64,000 bases of DNA from Roseiarcus sp963753135 (GTDB lineage Bacteria; Pseudomonadota; Alphaproteobacteria; Rhizobiales; Beijerinckiaceae): the NCBI GenBank assembly GCA_963753135.1, contig CAVWBA010000020.1:1-64000 (forward strand), in the 5' to 3' direction. The notes below the pieces were generated by a model that saw only the letters and a program-made list of their open reading frames with translations, was not told the DNA's origin and ran no database searches. Made by a program: the position numbers and the translations under genes. Shown in pieces: positions 33,648-43,756 of the stretch; position 1 is the first letter of the stretch, and each line of letters begins with the position of its first letter.

Positions 33648-33870
33648 TCGGTGCGGGCATCCAAAGCCATCTCAGCTTTTTTTGACTTCGTCTCTGCGGA
33701 AAGCCCTGAGCGGCAGCTGGTGTGGCAATTTTTCCTTTGCGGACCTTAGGCAACGGCTCGCCAAGGGCCGGCTTGTCAGGCCGACTCTCGCTCGCACCAG
33801 GACCTCCGCGTAAAGGTCAGCTCTCTTGACGGGGATCCGAAGGCGGGCCGTGATATCTAAGGAGACTTGT

Positions 33871-34299
33871 ATGACCGATACGGCATCCGCAATCGCCGCA
33901 GGCCCAATTGTCGACACCCTACGTCCAATAATATCCGCCTTTGTCACGGCGATGGTTGGCGTGGCCGTAACATTTGGAGTCGCGTTGCTTAAAAGATGGA
34001 CGGGGGTGACGCTGCAATCAGCCTATGTCGATTCGCTTCGTCAAGCGGCGCAGACCGAAGCAGGGGTTCTCGTTGCAGAAGCGGCTGATAACTTGTCATC
34101 TCGATCTATTACCGTGGCATCTCCAGCCATCGCTGCAGCTGCTGCCCGCATAGCCGCGGCGATGCCTGAAGCCGTTAAAGCTGTCGGAAAAACGCCAGAC
34201 GATCTCAGCCGACTTGTCGCCGGCGAGATCGGCAAGTTACAAGCGAGCGCCACGGCAATTTCTGTTCCGACGTCGATTTCACCGACCAGATCACCATAG
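33871..34299 (+). CDS. Holin-like small membrane protein
   Basis: This is a 142-residue protein starting MTDTASAIAAGPIVDTLRP at ATG 33871 after TAAGGAGA. One strong helix (about residues 20-42, IISAFVTAMVGVAVTFGVALL) is followed by an amphipathic Ala-rich helical domain. Small proteins of this pattern sit beside endolysins in alphaproteobacterial prophages and are often annotated as putative holins; the number of helices and the long tail leave this open. Confidence 0.65.
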   Translation: MTDTASAIAAGPIVDTLRPIISAFVTAMVGVAVTFGVALLKRWTGVTLQSAYVDSLRQAAQTEAGVLVAEAADNLSSRSITVASPAIAAAAARIAAAMPEAVKAVGKTPDDLSRLVAGEIGKLQASATAISVPTSISPTRSP

Positions 34300-34450
34300 C
34301 GAAAAACTCGCCGAGAGAAAATTTGGCCTGAGGAATTGACGACATGCTTGAGTCAGTCATGATTAATTCGGTACTCGGCCATATTACGCCTCTGTTGTTG
34401 GGCCTACAACTCGCTGCGCCGCGCCGCCAGCAAGCACTACGGAGGTGTCT

Positions 34451-34810
34451 ATGAATTCGCCGGAAAGCTCGCCTTGGGGCTTTCTTCAGTGGGCCGTAGC
34501 TGGATTGGCTTCCGTCGGGGCGAGCGCCGCCGCCTTTGTCTGGCGACTCATGACTCGGCTTCACACTCTCGAGATTGCGGTTCGACAACACCAACACGAT
34601 CTCGACGTATCACAGTCGGCGAATGAATCTGCGCTCCTCCGTCTTGCTGAGCGCCTCGCGCTGCTGCACGATGATCACTATCGTCTACGCGAGACGATTG
34701 GCGCTCTCCCCAGTCGCGCCGATATTCATGATTTGGAGCTTCGCCTGGGGGAGCGCCTGGACTCGTTGGCTGTGCGCTTCGACCGGGCTTTCGACCCACA
34801 TCTTTCTTGA
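34451..34810 (+). CDS. Small membrane protein with coiled coil, spanin-like
   Basis: This is a 119-residue protein. GGAGGTG precedes ATG 34451. One membrane helix (residues about 12-33, WAVAGLASVGASAAAFVWRL) is followed by a continuous charged coiled coil (RLHTLEIAVRQHQHDLDVSQ onwards). This resembles i-spanins such as Rz, or small phage lysis accessory proteins. It is the last recognisable phage gene before fmt, so the prophage boundary probably lies in 34811-35035, an interval without genes. Confidence 0.6.
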   Translation: MNSPESSPWGFLQWAVAGLASVGASAAAFVWRLMTRLHTLEIAVRQHQHDLDVSQSANESALLRLAERLALLHDDHYRLRETIGALPSRADIHDLELRLGERLDSLAVRFDRAFDPHLS

Positions 34811-35035
34811 TGATGTCCGTGATAGCTTTGGGCCGCCATCGTGCGTCGACGCGAACTATCCGATAGCAATGGCTCAATTGGACTACAACCCGGTCTCCCG
34901 GGTCGGTTACGGGAGCTAGCGCTTCACCGACCCCAAGGACGAGCAGCTGAGATAACATGAAGTTCTTTCGCGTTGTGCAAAACTCGGGGGGATAAGATCT
35001 TGATGATGCAAATTTTGGAGTGTCGCTGACGAACG

Positions 35036-35981
35036 ATGCGAGTTGTTTTCATGGGCACGCCGGAATTCGCGGTTCCGACGCTGTTGGAATTATCAAAGAG
35101 CGGTCATGTACTTCTGGCTGTCTATACGCGTGCGCCGGCGCGCGCTGGCCCGCGGGGGCTCGAGATGAGGAAGACGGCGGTTCATTCGGCAGCGGATTCG
35201 CTTGGAGTTCCCTGTTATGACACCGACTTCGTTGCGCGACCTCGAAACTCAGAAAGCTTTTAACGATCTAGCGGCCGACGTCGCGATCGTCGCCGCTTAT
35301 GGCCTGATACTGCCGACCCCTATCCTCGAAGCTCCAAAGCACGGATGCTTGAACTTGCACGCTTCGTTGCTGCCGCGTTGGCGAGGCGCCGCCCCGATCC
35401 ACCGAGCGATCATTGCAGGCGACTCGCGGACGGGGGTTGACGTCACGCGCATGGTTGCCGGTCTTGACGCCGGACCGATAGCGATGCGTGAAATCGTTCC
35501 GATACGTCCTGACGATACGGCCGGAGACTTAACAAGTCGTCTGGCCGCGATTGGCGCCAAGCTGTCAGCAATCGCCTTGCAATCAATGGAGGCTGGTCTA
35601 CTGGAGTTTCACGATCAACCGACGGCAGGTGCTTGTTACGCCCGTAAGATTGAGAAGAGTGAGGCGGACATTGATTGGACGCAAAGAGCCGAAACTGTTC
35701 GTAACCAGATCCATGGATTGTCACCCACGCCGGGCGCATTTTCCAAAATCCGGATCGGAAACCGCGATGAAAATATTAAATTTTTTCGCGCTGAGGTCAC
35801 GATTGGGACCGGTACGCCTGGAATGCTTCTCTCGGAAGACATGCGAGTTGCATGTGGCGCTGGCGCGATACGAGTTCTTCAAGGGCAACGCTCAGGTAAG
35901 ACGGTAATGAGCGGTCGCGAATTGATGCGTGGCGCGACGCTCGCTCCAGGAATGGTCTTCACACAGTCCCGTGGGCCTTGA
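35036..35981 (+). CDS. fmt: Methionyl-tRNA formyltransferase, frameshifted
   Basis: This enzyme formylates initiator Met-tRNA using 10-formyl-THF. The N-terminus VVFMGTPEFAVPTL and the catalytic block LNLHASLLPRWRGAAPIHRA with GLDAGPIA are diagnostic; the C-terminal OB domain (GRELMRGATL) is present. An extra C in TTCCCTGTT near 35213 breaks the frame; the restored sequence is GVPVMTPTSLRD. fmt is normally essential or nearly so, which suggests a read error or a second copy elsewhere. def and truA are not beside it; the prophage lies upstream and an IS begins four bases after the stop. Confidence 0.9.
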
Positions 35982-36151
35982 TTTGTCGTCTGTGAAGATT
36001 AGGGCGACGCGTTGATTTATCGGCATTTCTGATTGGTTTTGAAGTATCGATGATTGCCAGCTTTGGCGGTTCGGGCGCGGGTTAGCTTGCGAATTGCGCG
36101 GCGCCTTTGGGCGTGATTCTCTTGTCTCGGACAGCGGGAGAGGATGATTCG

Positions 36152-37533
36152 ATGCGCCCGAAAGAGCGGCGTGAGAGTGGACAGAACGACCTGTTCCGGG
36201 CGCGGCTCGAGCAGATCGTCGACCTGGGCCACCCGCTGGCGAAGCTCGCCCGCGCCATCGACTGGCGGTTTCTCGAGCAGCGGTTCGGGGCGGTCTATTC
36301 GGACAAGGCCGGTCATCCGCCGCTGCCGACCCGGCTGATGGCGGGCTTGGCGATCCTCAAGTCGATGCACGACCTGTCAGACGAGGCTTTGTGCGAGCGC
36401 TGGGTCGAGAACCCATACTTTCAGCTGTTCTGCGGCGAGGAGTTCTTCCGGCACAAAACGCCCTTCGACCGCTCGTCGCTGACCCGCTGGCGAAAGCGCA
36501 TGGGCGAGGAGAAGCTCGTCGCGCTGATCCAGGAGAGCCTGGCGGTCGCGACGCGCGCCGGCGCAGCGAAACCGTCGGACTTTTCGCGGCTCATCGTCGA
36601 CACCACGGTGCAGCCGAAGGCGATCGCCTTCCCAACCGATGCGAAGCTTATGCACCGGGCGCGCGAGCGGCTGGTGAGGCTGGCGAAGAAGACCGGGGTG
36701 AGCTTGCGCCAGTCCTATGAACGGGTCGGCAAGCCTGCGCTGATCACTCACCAGCGCTACGCCCACGCCAAGCAGTTCAGGCGCGCCAGTCGGGCGCTCA
36801 GGACGATCCGGACCTATCTCGGTCGGGTCTGCCGCGATATCGCGCGCAAGATCAGGGGCGAGCCCGAATTGGAGCGCCTTTTCGCGCCCGACCTCTGGCT
36901 GGCTGAGCGGGTGCGCGAGCAACGCCAGCATCAGCGTGGGCGCAAGATCTATTCGCTGCACGCGCCCGAAGTCGAATGCATCGGCAAGAGCCTGCCCTCG
37001 GGCTTGACCCGAGGGGCAAGGCGCATCGGCCTTACGAGTTCGGCGTCAAGGTCTCGCTCGCCACGACCTTGCAGCGCTCGAAGGGCGGTCAATTCATCGC
37101 GCACGTGAAGGCCATGCCAGGCAACCCGTATGACGGTCACACGCTGGCGACTGTCCTGCCCGAGATCGAGGCGCAGATCGGCGCGCCGCTCGTCCGCGTC
37201 GTCGCCGACCGAGGCTATCGCGGCCACAACGCTTCGCCCGACATGAAGTTTAAGGTCTATATCGCCGGCCAAAGGCGCCGCGTCACCGACGCCATCAAGC
37301 GCGAATTGCGGAGACGCCCGGCCATCGAACCCGTCATCGGCCACGCCAAGGCCGAGCACGGCATGGGCCGCAACTTCCTCAAAGGCGCCCACGGCGACGC
37401 CGCCAACGCCGTCCTCGCCGCCGCCGGCTACAACTTCCGAAGGCTCATCGCCTGGCTGGCCACGATTTGGCGCGTCCTCATCGCCGTGATCTTCGCAGGG
37501 ATCAAATTACCAGCGATCGCCCAACCCGCCTGA
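36152..37533 (+). pseudogene. IS5-family transposase interrupted by a 26-bp palindromic insertion
   Basis: ATG 36152 (MRPKERRESGQNDLF) follows GGGAGAGG. The protein carries the N-terminal DUF772-type domain (LPTRLMAGLAILKSMHDLSD), the catalytic D in LIVDTTVQPKAI, and, in another frame, VRVVADRGYRGHN and RPAIEPVIGHAKAEHGM. Between VECIGK and GKAHRPYEFGVK an extra 26 bases (36989-37014) shift the frame. The insert is a hairpin, so this is a genuine insertion and the transposase is inactive. Confidence 0.85.
36989..37014. repeat. Short palindromic element inserted in a transposase gene
   Basis: The inserted segment contains CCCTCGGG-CTTGA-CCCGAGG, a hairpin core that resembles intergenic palindromic repeats common in Alphaproteobacteria. 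Its length (26) and the perfect coding continuity on either side define the boundaries. Confidence 0.65.
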
Positions 37534-37579
37534 CCTACACTCCATCCCCAAACCTCAGAGCCCGTTCTTCACGGACGAC

Positions 37580-38104
37580 TGATTCGTGCCCCGAGCAAGA
37601 GTTTGAGTTCCTCTTTGCTGTCTTCTGCGGCTCGCAGGATTTGGCTTGCGCGAAAGAAGTCAAGAACTGCGAAATGCTCCACTTTTGGGCGCACGAGGAT
37701 ATCTGGCGCGCGCAATCTAATTTTTTGAGCGGTTATCGCGCCATGTATAATTTGCGCTGCGCCGAACATTGATGCAAACGGCGATGGAGTTCGTCGTTTC
37801 GGCACCCGACCACCAAACGTCACATCGACCACGACTACAATATCAGCAAGGCTAAAAAGCAAATCGTATGGCAAAGGATTTACGACCCCGCCGTCAATAA
37901 GCACTTCATCGCGAAATATGACCGGGCGAAACAATCCGGGGATCGCCATCGAACCGGCCACAGCCGGTCTCAACGGTCCCACGTCGTATGTGACCTCATT
38001 GCGATCAAGGTAATTCGTCGCCACCACGATTGTTTTAATGGCGAGATCCTCGAAACGACTCGGCATGCCGGAAGGCAAGAACAAGTCAAGACAAATCTCG
38101 GGAT
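37580..38104 (-). pseudogene. Patatin-like phospholipase, C-terminal half (cut off by IS)
   Basis: Read from 38104 downward, DPEICLDLFLPSGMPSRFED leads into IKTIVVATNYLDRNEVTY and FRDEVLIDGGVVNPLPYDLL. The DGG motif is the aspartate of the patatin Ser-Asp dyad. The N-terminal half is at 40763-41083, separated by two nested ISs. The end of the gene is abutted by the IS5-family element at 37579, so the last residues may also be lost. Confidence 0.85.
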
Positions 38105-38446
38105 CTAGCAGGTCGTTGAAGAAGTCACGGGTTTGGCTTTAAGGACGGCTTCGTCGCCATTGTCGTAGGCGAATTCGATCTCGATTGTGCCGTCCTCGAG
38201 GAGTTCGGCGGTTCCTTCGCCTTCGACCTGGTCTCCCTCGTCGCTTCCGGCCCAACGGAAGCCGATCGAGTCGCGGGCGTATTCGACTTCGAGGCCGGCC
38301 TGCAAAGCGCCGAAGGCGACTTCTCCGCCTTGCGGGGTGATCGTCAGCGTCGCCGGGCCGCACAGATCGAGGTAAGCGCGATCCCAGAGGTCGGCCTCGA
38401 CGATCCGCCAGCGGCCGATCAGGCGGCAGTTGGCCATGGCCTTCAC
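38105..38446 (-). CDS. Conserved passenger protein inside IS copy 2
   Basis: This 113-residue counterpart of the copy 1 passenger starts with GTG overlapping the transposase stop and ends in the TAG of the terminal CTAG. Only a few substitutions separate them (for example TITPQGGEVAFGAL against TITAQGGEIAFGAL). It stays open although the neighbouring transposase is broken. Confidence 0.7.
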   Translation of the reverse strand: MKAMANCRLIGRWRIVEADLWDRAYLDLCGPATLTITPQGGEVAFGALQAGLEVEYARDSIGFRWAGSDEGDQVEGEGTAELLEDGTIEIEFAYDNGDEAVLKAKPVTSSTTC

Positions 38447-39537
38447 GTCGAAGCCTCCATGAGCTTCGGCAGCCGCGCCAGATTGTAGGCAGCGGCCGCG
38501 AAGGTGAAGGACCATCCAACGCGCTCGCGGCCGCGGAACTTGGTTCGCTCCTGGCCGGCGACTGTCTTGATCCAGCCGATGGCTTCCTCGATCCGCTTGC
38601 GGATGCGTTGGCTGATCGCATAGCCCGTGTGCCGCGTCGTGCGGCCGTCGATCGCCGACGAGCGGCCGCTGGTGTTCTGCGCCACGTGGGGCGTTGCGTT
38701 CATCGAGCGTAACTCGTTGACAAAATCCTCGGCGTCGTAGGCCTTGTCGGCGCCGAGCGTGATCGCCCTCGGCCGGTCGGCGCGCGGCTCGATCATGTGC
38801 AGCGCCGCGATCCGCTCGGCATGACCGTTGGCCTCGGTCAGACAGGCGTCGACCACGAGGCCATGGCGGTTCTCCATCAACGCATGCCCCATGAAGCAGA
38901 GCTTGGCCTCCTTGCCCGGCCCCTTGCGATAGAGCCGAGCTTGCGGATCGGTCGTCGAGGCATGCGTCTTGTTGCTGCGCTTCTGGCCGTGGAAATCCGC
39001 CTCGCGGTTGCGTGCGGCGCCCATCGCCGGCGGTTCGTCCGACCCATCCTTCGGCCGAAAGCTCTTCATCGACGCCCACGCTTCGATCAGCGTGCCGTCG
39101 ACCGAGAAGTGATCCGTGCTGAGCAGTCGCTTCACCCGTGGCTGCGCCAGAACCGTGCCCAAGAACTTGGCGGCGATGTCGCCCTCCAACAAGCGATCGC
39201 GGTTCTTGGAAAACGTCGAGTGATCCCACACCGCATCGTCAACGCCGATCCCCACGAACCAGCGGAACAGAAGATCAAACTCCAACCGCTCCATCAGCTG
39301 CCGCTCCGAGCGGATCGAATAGAACGCTTGCAACAGCATCGCCCGCAAAAGCTTCTCAGGCGGAATCGACGGTCGACCCAGTCTGGGCGTAGAGCGCCGA
39401 GAACTCGCCAGAGAGCCCCGCCAGAGCCTCGTTCACGACCAGGCGGATCGTCCGCAGCGGGTGATCCTCGCCAACCCGCGCCTCCAAATCGACGTAACTG
39501 AATAGCGACCCCGACCGCTCGTCCCCGCCTCGCATCC
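38443..39537 (-). pseudogene. IS5/IS1182-like transposase, copy 2, one frameshift
   Basis: The frame from about 39348 to 38443 is intact and includes DHFSVDGTLIEAWAS, DPQARLYRKGPGKEAK and RIRKRIEEAIGWIKTVAG. The first 65 residues, from ATG 39537, lie in another frame: an extra A in GCCCAGACTGGG near 39385 breaks it where copy 1 has the correct phase. The two copies are therefore broken at different sites. Confidence 0.85.
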
Positions 39538-39612
39538 GTCTCCTCCGCCCAAGTCCAAAACGAAGGAATCACAGCCCAACCTCCCTGACCAGCGACTTCT
39601 TCAACAGCCTGC

Positions 39613-40761
39613 TAGTGGATCAAATCTGACATTTGAATCCGATCAGGGATTCCGACCGGACTTGGGGCGTGCGAGTTTGGGGGATGCGAGCTGGCGTCAC
39701 CCTTTCCGTCTCTTCGGCTGACCTCGATCGGCTCCGCGCGCTGGTCAGCGACCGGAACGCCCCGCAGAAGCACGTCTGGCGAGCACGGATCGTCATGCTG
39801 ACCGCGGAAGGGGTCGGCACGAGCGCGATCATGCGCGAGACGAGCAAGTCCAAGACCTGCGTCTGGCGCTGGCAGGAACGCTTTGCCGACGAGGGCTTTG
39901 AAGGGCTGCTGCGCGACAAGACGAGGCCGTCGCGCATCCCGAAGCTTGATCCCGCTGTCGCCGAACGCGTCGTGACGCTGACGATGGAGCCGCCGGTGGC
40001 CGAAGCCACGCATTGGACGGGCGCAGCGATGGCGGAGGCAGCCGGCGTCAGCGTCTCTTCCGTGCAGCGCATCTGGCGCTCCCACGGACTTCAGCCACAC
40101 CGCATCCGGCAGTTCAAGCTCTCCAAAGACCCCGCGTTCGTCGACAAGTTGCGCGACGTGGTCGGGCTCTATGTCGATCCGCCGGCGCACGCTGTTGTCC
40201 TTTCCGTCGACGAGAAGAGCCAGATCCAGGCCTCGACCGAACCCAGCCCGGCCTGCCGATGAAGAAGGGTCGGGCGGGAACGATGACTCATGATTACAAG
40301 CGCAATGGCACGACGACGCTGTTCGCCGCGATGAACGTTCTCGACGGCAAGGTGATCGGCCGCAACATGCAGCGCCATCGGCATCAGGAGTTCATCCGTT
40401 TCCTAAACGCCGTCGAGCGCGAGGTCCCCGCCGGCAAGACCGTCCATGCGATCCTCGACAACTACGCCGCCGACAAGCACCCCGAGGTCCGAAAATGGCT
40501 GGCGCGCCATCCGCGCTGGACATTCCACTTCACGCCGACCTCGGCCTCCTGGCTCAACGCCGTCGAGGGCTTCTTCGCGACCCTCACCAAGCGCCGCCTC
40601 AAGCGCGGCGTCTTCCAATCCGTGGTTGATCTGCAGGCCGCCATCAACCGCTTCCTCGATGATCACAACGCCAAGTCAAAGCCCTTCCAATGGGTCGCTG
40701 ACCCCGAAAAAATCATCCAAGCCGTCAGACGAGGGCACCAAGCGTTAGGCTCAATCCACTA
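39613..40761. mobile_element. IS630-family element inserted in the patatin gene
   Basis: The left end TAGTGGATCAAATC and right end (reverse complement TAGTGGATTGAGCC) form inverted repeats that include the TA target duplication. Removing it together with IS copy 2 restores the patatin frame exactly. It is a different IS630 from that at 20355-21411. Confidence 0.8.
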
Positions 40762-40762
40762 G
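39684..40762 (+). pseudogene. IS630-family transposase, frameshifted
   Basis: ATG 39684 (MRAGVTLSVSSADLDRLRAL) follows TTGGGGG. The helix-turn-helix part is followed by AVVLSVDEKSQIQA, VHAILDNYAADKHPEV and TSASWLNAVEGFFATL, giving the D, D, E triad. A C is missing near 40231 (CAGGCCTCGACC; expected CAGGCCCTCGACC, reading QALDRTQPGLPM), so the frame is broken between the first and second catalytic parts. The stop TAG is supplied by the element boundary. Confidence 0.8.
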
Positions 40763-41083
40763 CAGCACGGGATTGCCACGGCCGCGCAGCACGAGGTCAG
40801 CGAAGCGTCCGACCCGCGCTCGCAACAATTTACTCATGACATCGGAGCGATTGCTCAAGACTCGTAATATATGATTCCGAATAGCACGTCCCGCAATTCC
40901 GGAGGCATACGCGCCGCCGATAATCGCCCCCATGGACGTACCGGCGATCGCCACGTGAGAAGTCCCCATTTCGTCCAAGGCCTCCAACGCCAAAACGTGC
41001 GCGATTCCGCGTGCCCCTCCGCCTCCGAGCGCCATCGCTACCTTTGGCCGACGAATATCTGGTATCTGAGCCCAAGTCCCATC
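40763..41083 (-). pseudogene. Patatin-like phospholipase, N-terminal half
   Basis: From a probable GTG at 41083 the product reads VAMALGGGGARGIAHVLALE, giving the oxyanion loop GGGGARG, and IAGTSMGAIIGGAYASGIAG with the nucleophile serine in GTSMG. The frame also opens at 41158 inside purD, which is less likely. It stops at the IS boundary after RGNPVLL. Joined to 38104 downward it reads GNPVLLDPEICLDLFL without a gap, so the gene was a single RssA/patatin-type hydrolase just downstream of purD. Confidence 0.85.
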
Positions 41084-41091
41084 CACGGCGC

Positions 41092-42387
41092 CTACTTTTT
41101 GCTTTTGCGAGCCGTCGCGCGCCACCCAATATCGCGCCGGAAAAACCCCTCCGGCCACTTTATTCGATCGATAGCTGCGTACGCTCGTTCATGAGCGTCA
41201 GCAACGTCGCGCCCAAGCGCCGTAATCGTTAAGACTCGTCCTCCATCCGCGAAAATAGCGCCGTCGACTTGGCGTGTGGCCCCATGAAAGACGATCACTC
41301 CTGACACCGACTCAGCATCTTCGATTGCTCCAATCTTTGATCCGCGAAGCGGATGGCCAGGATAACCTCGCGCGGCCATTACCACCGCCAGCGCCGCATC
41401 CGAAGAAAAGCTTGGTGGATCCCCGCGCAAAGTTCCGCTTGCGCAGGCGACCAGAAGCGGCAAAAGGTCGTCTTCGAGGCGCGTTAGGACGACCTCCGCC
41501 TCGGGATCCCCAAATCGGACATTGAACTCAATTACCTTTGGACCGCGTTCGTCGACCATTAAACCCACAAATAACAATCCTCGGAAAGGCGAGCCTCTTT
41601 CATTCATTCCGCGCAATGTCGGGGTTACAATTTCGGCCATTATGCGCTGGGTTAATTTCGGCGTAACTATAGACGGCGGAGAATAAGCGCCCATTCCACC
41701 AGTATTGGGACCCTTATCCGCCTCACCCACGGGTTTATGATCCTGTGCGCTGGAGAAAGGCACCGCTATTGCGCCATCGCACAAGGCGAAGAACGAAACC
41801 TCCTCGCCTTTGAGGAACTCTTCAACGACGATTTCTGCTCGTGCCGAGTCCCAGGCACTGGACAGAAACATATCGACTGCAACCTCTGCCTGTTCAATTG
41901 TCCTGCCCACGACCACCCCCTTTCCTGCGGCAAGCCCGTCAGCTTTGATTACGATCGGAGCACCACAATTACGGATATAAGCCTTCGCCTCTTTCGGGTC
42001 TCGGAATCGTCGAAAGATCCCTGTCGGGATGTTAAATTCGCGGCAGAACTCCTTCGCGTATCCCTTGGATCCCTCGAGCCGAGCGGCGCTTCTCGTTGGT
42101 CCAAAGCACGGTATGCCTGCTTCAATTAGATCATCCGCCAAACCCGATACCAGCGGAACCTCTGGCCCAATCACGACCAGATCAATAGCCTCCCTTTGAC
42201 AAAAGGCGATCACCTTCGGGTGCTCGGCCGGACTCAACCGCACAATCTGAGCGACGGTTGCACTACCCGGATTGCCCGGGGCAACAAAAAGATTACCGAT
42301 CGAGGCCGACTTTGCGCATGCACGAGCCAACGCATGCTCCCGGGCGCCAGAACCAAGAATCAGTACGTTCGTTTCTCGCTCTCGCAT
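41092..42387 (-). CDS. purD: Phosphoribosylamine-glycine ligase
   Basis: This ATP-grasp enzyme joins phosphoribosylamine and glycine (second step of purine synthesis). The 431-residue protein has the family's length. VLILGSGAREHALA (N-domain), KADGLAAGKGVVVG (ATP binding), GEADKGPNTGGMGAYSPP (signature) and VIEFNVRFGDPEAEVVL (metal ligands) are all present. Start ATG 42387 is near-certain because the N-terminal Rossmann strand begins eight residues later. The gene runs towards the split patatin gene and is intact. Confidence 0.95.
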   Translation of the reverse strand: MRERETNVLILGSGAREHALARACAKSASIGNLFVAPGNPGSATVAQIVRLSPAEHPKVIAFCQREAIDLVVIGPEVPLVSGLADDLIEAGIPCFGPTRSAARLEGSKGYAKEFCREFNIPTGIFRRFRDPKEAKAYIRNCGAPIVIKADGLAAGKGVVVGRTIEQAEVAVDMFLSSAWDSARAEIVVEEFLKGEEVSFFALCDGAIAVPFSSAQDHKPVGEADKGPNTGGMGAYSPPSIVTPKLTQRIMAEIVTPTLRGMNERGSPFRGLLFVGLMVDERGPKVIEFNVRFGDPEAEVVLTRLEDDLLPLLVACASGTLRGDPPSFSSDAALAVVMAARGYPGHPLRGSKIGAIEDAESVSGVIVFHGATRQVDGAIFADGGRVLTITALGRDVADAHERAYAAIDRIKWPEGFFRRDIGWRATARKSKK

Positions 42388-42439
42388 CCGATTTATCCAG
42401 TCTTAGATGAAATGGACCCGCGCAGCGGGACCGCTTGAG

Positions 42440-43290
42440 GCTGAAGTGGACCCCGTTTTGGGACCAGGCGTTAATTTGGAGAACGGCCGCTCCGTTTGAT
42501 AGACTGAGCGAGCGATGACGAAGTAGACGAGACGGCGGATTGATGGCGGACTGAAGGCGAAGATTGGGCTTGAGGCGCTGCGGGAGGAGGCGACGGTTGT
42601 CGACCTGGCGCAGCGCTACGAGGTCCAACCCAATCAGATTTACGCCTGGAATCAGATTTACGCCTGGAAGAAGCAGCTTCAAGATCAGGCGGGGCGCGCC
42701 TTCGACCCTGGGGTCGGTCGGGACGCGGATAGGGCGCACGAGCGGGAGATCAAGCGACTGCACGCCAAGATCGGGCAGTTCACGGTCGAGCGGGATTTTT
42801 TAGCGCGGAGGTCCGGAAGATGAGCGCGCCGGACCGCAGATCGATGCTTGACCGCGCCGCCGCTTCGCTGTCGGTTCGGCGGCAATGCGCACTTCTGAGC
42901 GTGGCGCGTTCGGGCGTCTACCGGACGCGCAAACCAGCCACCGACAACGACGCGGCGCTGATGCGCCGGATCGACAAGTTGTTCACCGCCTGGCCCTTTC
43001 TCGGCTCGCGCCGGATGACGATGCTGCGCGCCGAGGGCGTCGCCGTGAACCGCAAGCGCGTGCCGCGGCTGATGCGCCGGATGGGGATCGCAGCGCTCGG
43101 GCCGAAGCTGAGGACGACCAAGCCCGCGCCTGGCCACAAGGTTTATCCCTATCTCCTGCGCGACATGACGATCGGTCGGGCGAACCACGTCGGGCGGCCG
43201 ACATCACCTACATCCCGATCGCGCGCGGCTTTCTCTATCTCGTGGCGATCCCGCCCTCGCAACTCCTTGTGATGACTCAGGAACTCCAGT
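42440..43290 (+). pseudogene. IS3-family element remnant (orfA and orfB, truncated)
   Basis: The left end begins TGAAGTGGACCCCGTTTTGG, typical of IS3-family ends. OrfA (42515-42823) has an in-frame TAG at its third codon, an 18-base tandem duplication, and the helix-turn-helix segment VVDLAQRYEVQPNQIYAW. OrfB starts at 42820 (ATGA overlap; MSAPDRRSMLDRAAASLSVR) and reaches MTIGRANHV; a missing T near 43190 breaks VWAADITYIP, and homology stops after YLVAI at about 43255. The rest of the catalytic domain and the right end are gone. Confidence 0.8.
42632..42667 (+). repeat. 18-bp tandem duplication in IS3 orfA
   Basis: AATCAGATTTACGCCTGG occurs twice in direct succession, adding NQIYAW to OrfA in frame. 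Confidence 0.9.
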
Positions 43291-43513
43291 CTCCCTTGCG
43301 AACGATCGGCCACGGCGGCTTCATTGCCTCGGGATCGGTCTATTGTTAATCTATATATTCACAATATCATATGTATCTATATAATGCAAGTCGCGGCTAT
43401 CAATGAACCCGCTCCTGAATGGACGCCTATGCAAGGTGTGTGGCGCATGGACGCGCGCTGGCGCCGCGGCCTCGAACATGCTTTAACGTGAGCGCCTCCA
43501 AGGAGCGCCGTTG

Positions 43514-43753
43514 ATGGTGGACAGCTTAATTCCGCACTTTCGCAATGATCTCGGCGTTCCTTCGATCAAAGTTGGCGTGAAAGAGTTTATGTGCACCGGC
43601 GCGAGCCCCCCATTTGATCATCCCCACATTTTCATCGACATGGGCTCGGACGTCGAGGCGATCTGCTCTTATTGTTCAACTCGCTTCGTCTACGATAGCA
43701 GTCTCGATGCGCCCTGCTCGCCGGCGGAGTGTGAATTGCGTGAGGTTGCTTGA
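43514..43753 (+). CDS. Zinc-finger protein (COG4391/NDUFS6-like)
   Basis: This is a 79-residue protein. AAGGAG (43500-43505) serves ATG 43514; a TTG three bases upstream is an alternative. The C-terminal FMCTGASPPFDHPHIFIDMG followed by CSYCSTRFVYD gives a Cys...His...Cys-x2-Cys zinc site, as in NDUFS6-like proteins and the short COG4391 family of Alphaproteobacteria. It is followed after three bases by an FAD monooxygenase gene, a pairing I believe is common in Hyphomicrobiales. The AT-rich 43340-43400 upstream probably holds its promoter. Confidence 0.85.
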   Translation: MVDSLIPHFRNDLGVPSIKVGVKEFMCTGASPPFDHPHIFIDMGSDVEAICSYCSTRFVYDSSLDAPCSPAECELREVA

Positions 43754-43756
43754 CCC

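Larger units (their letters stand above)
35985..37579. mobile_element. IS5-family element between fmt and patatin gene
   Basis: Inverted ends GTCGTCTGTGAAGA (left) and, reverse-complemented, GTCGTCCGTGAAGA (right) bound 1595 bases that hold one transposase gene. It sits between the end of fmt and the 3' end of the patatin gene. Confidence 0.75.
38105..39615. mobile_element. IS5/IS1182-like element, copy 2, inserted at the edge of an IS630 element
   Basis: Inverted ends match copy 1 and are flanked by CTAG on both sides. Orientation is opposite to copy 1. Its CTAG target was created by the earlier IS630 insertion (patatin CTA plus the first G of the IS630 end), so it is the younger of the two. 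Confidence 0.9.

Noticed and set aside
34811..35035. Prophage right attachment site
   Set aside because: The boundary should lie here, but the left end is outside the window, so no repeated core can be compared.
41083..41158. Patatin start at 41158
   Set aside because: It lies inside purD and adds residues unlike the family; the GTG at 41083, after the purD stop, is more likely.
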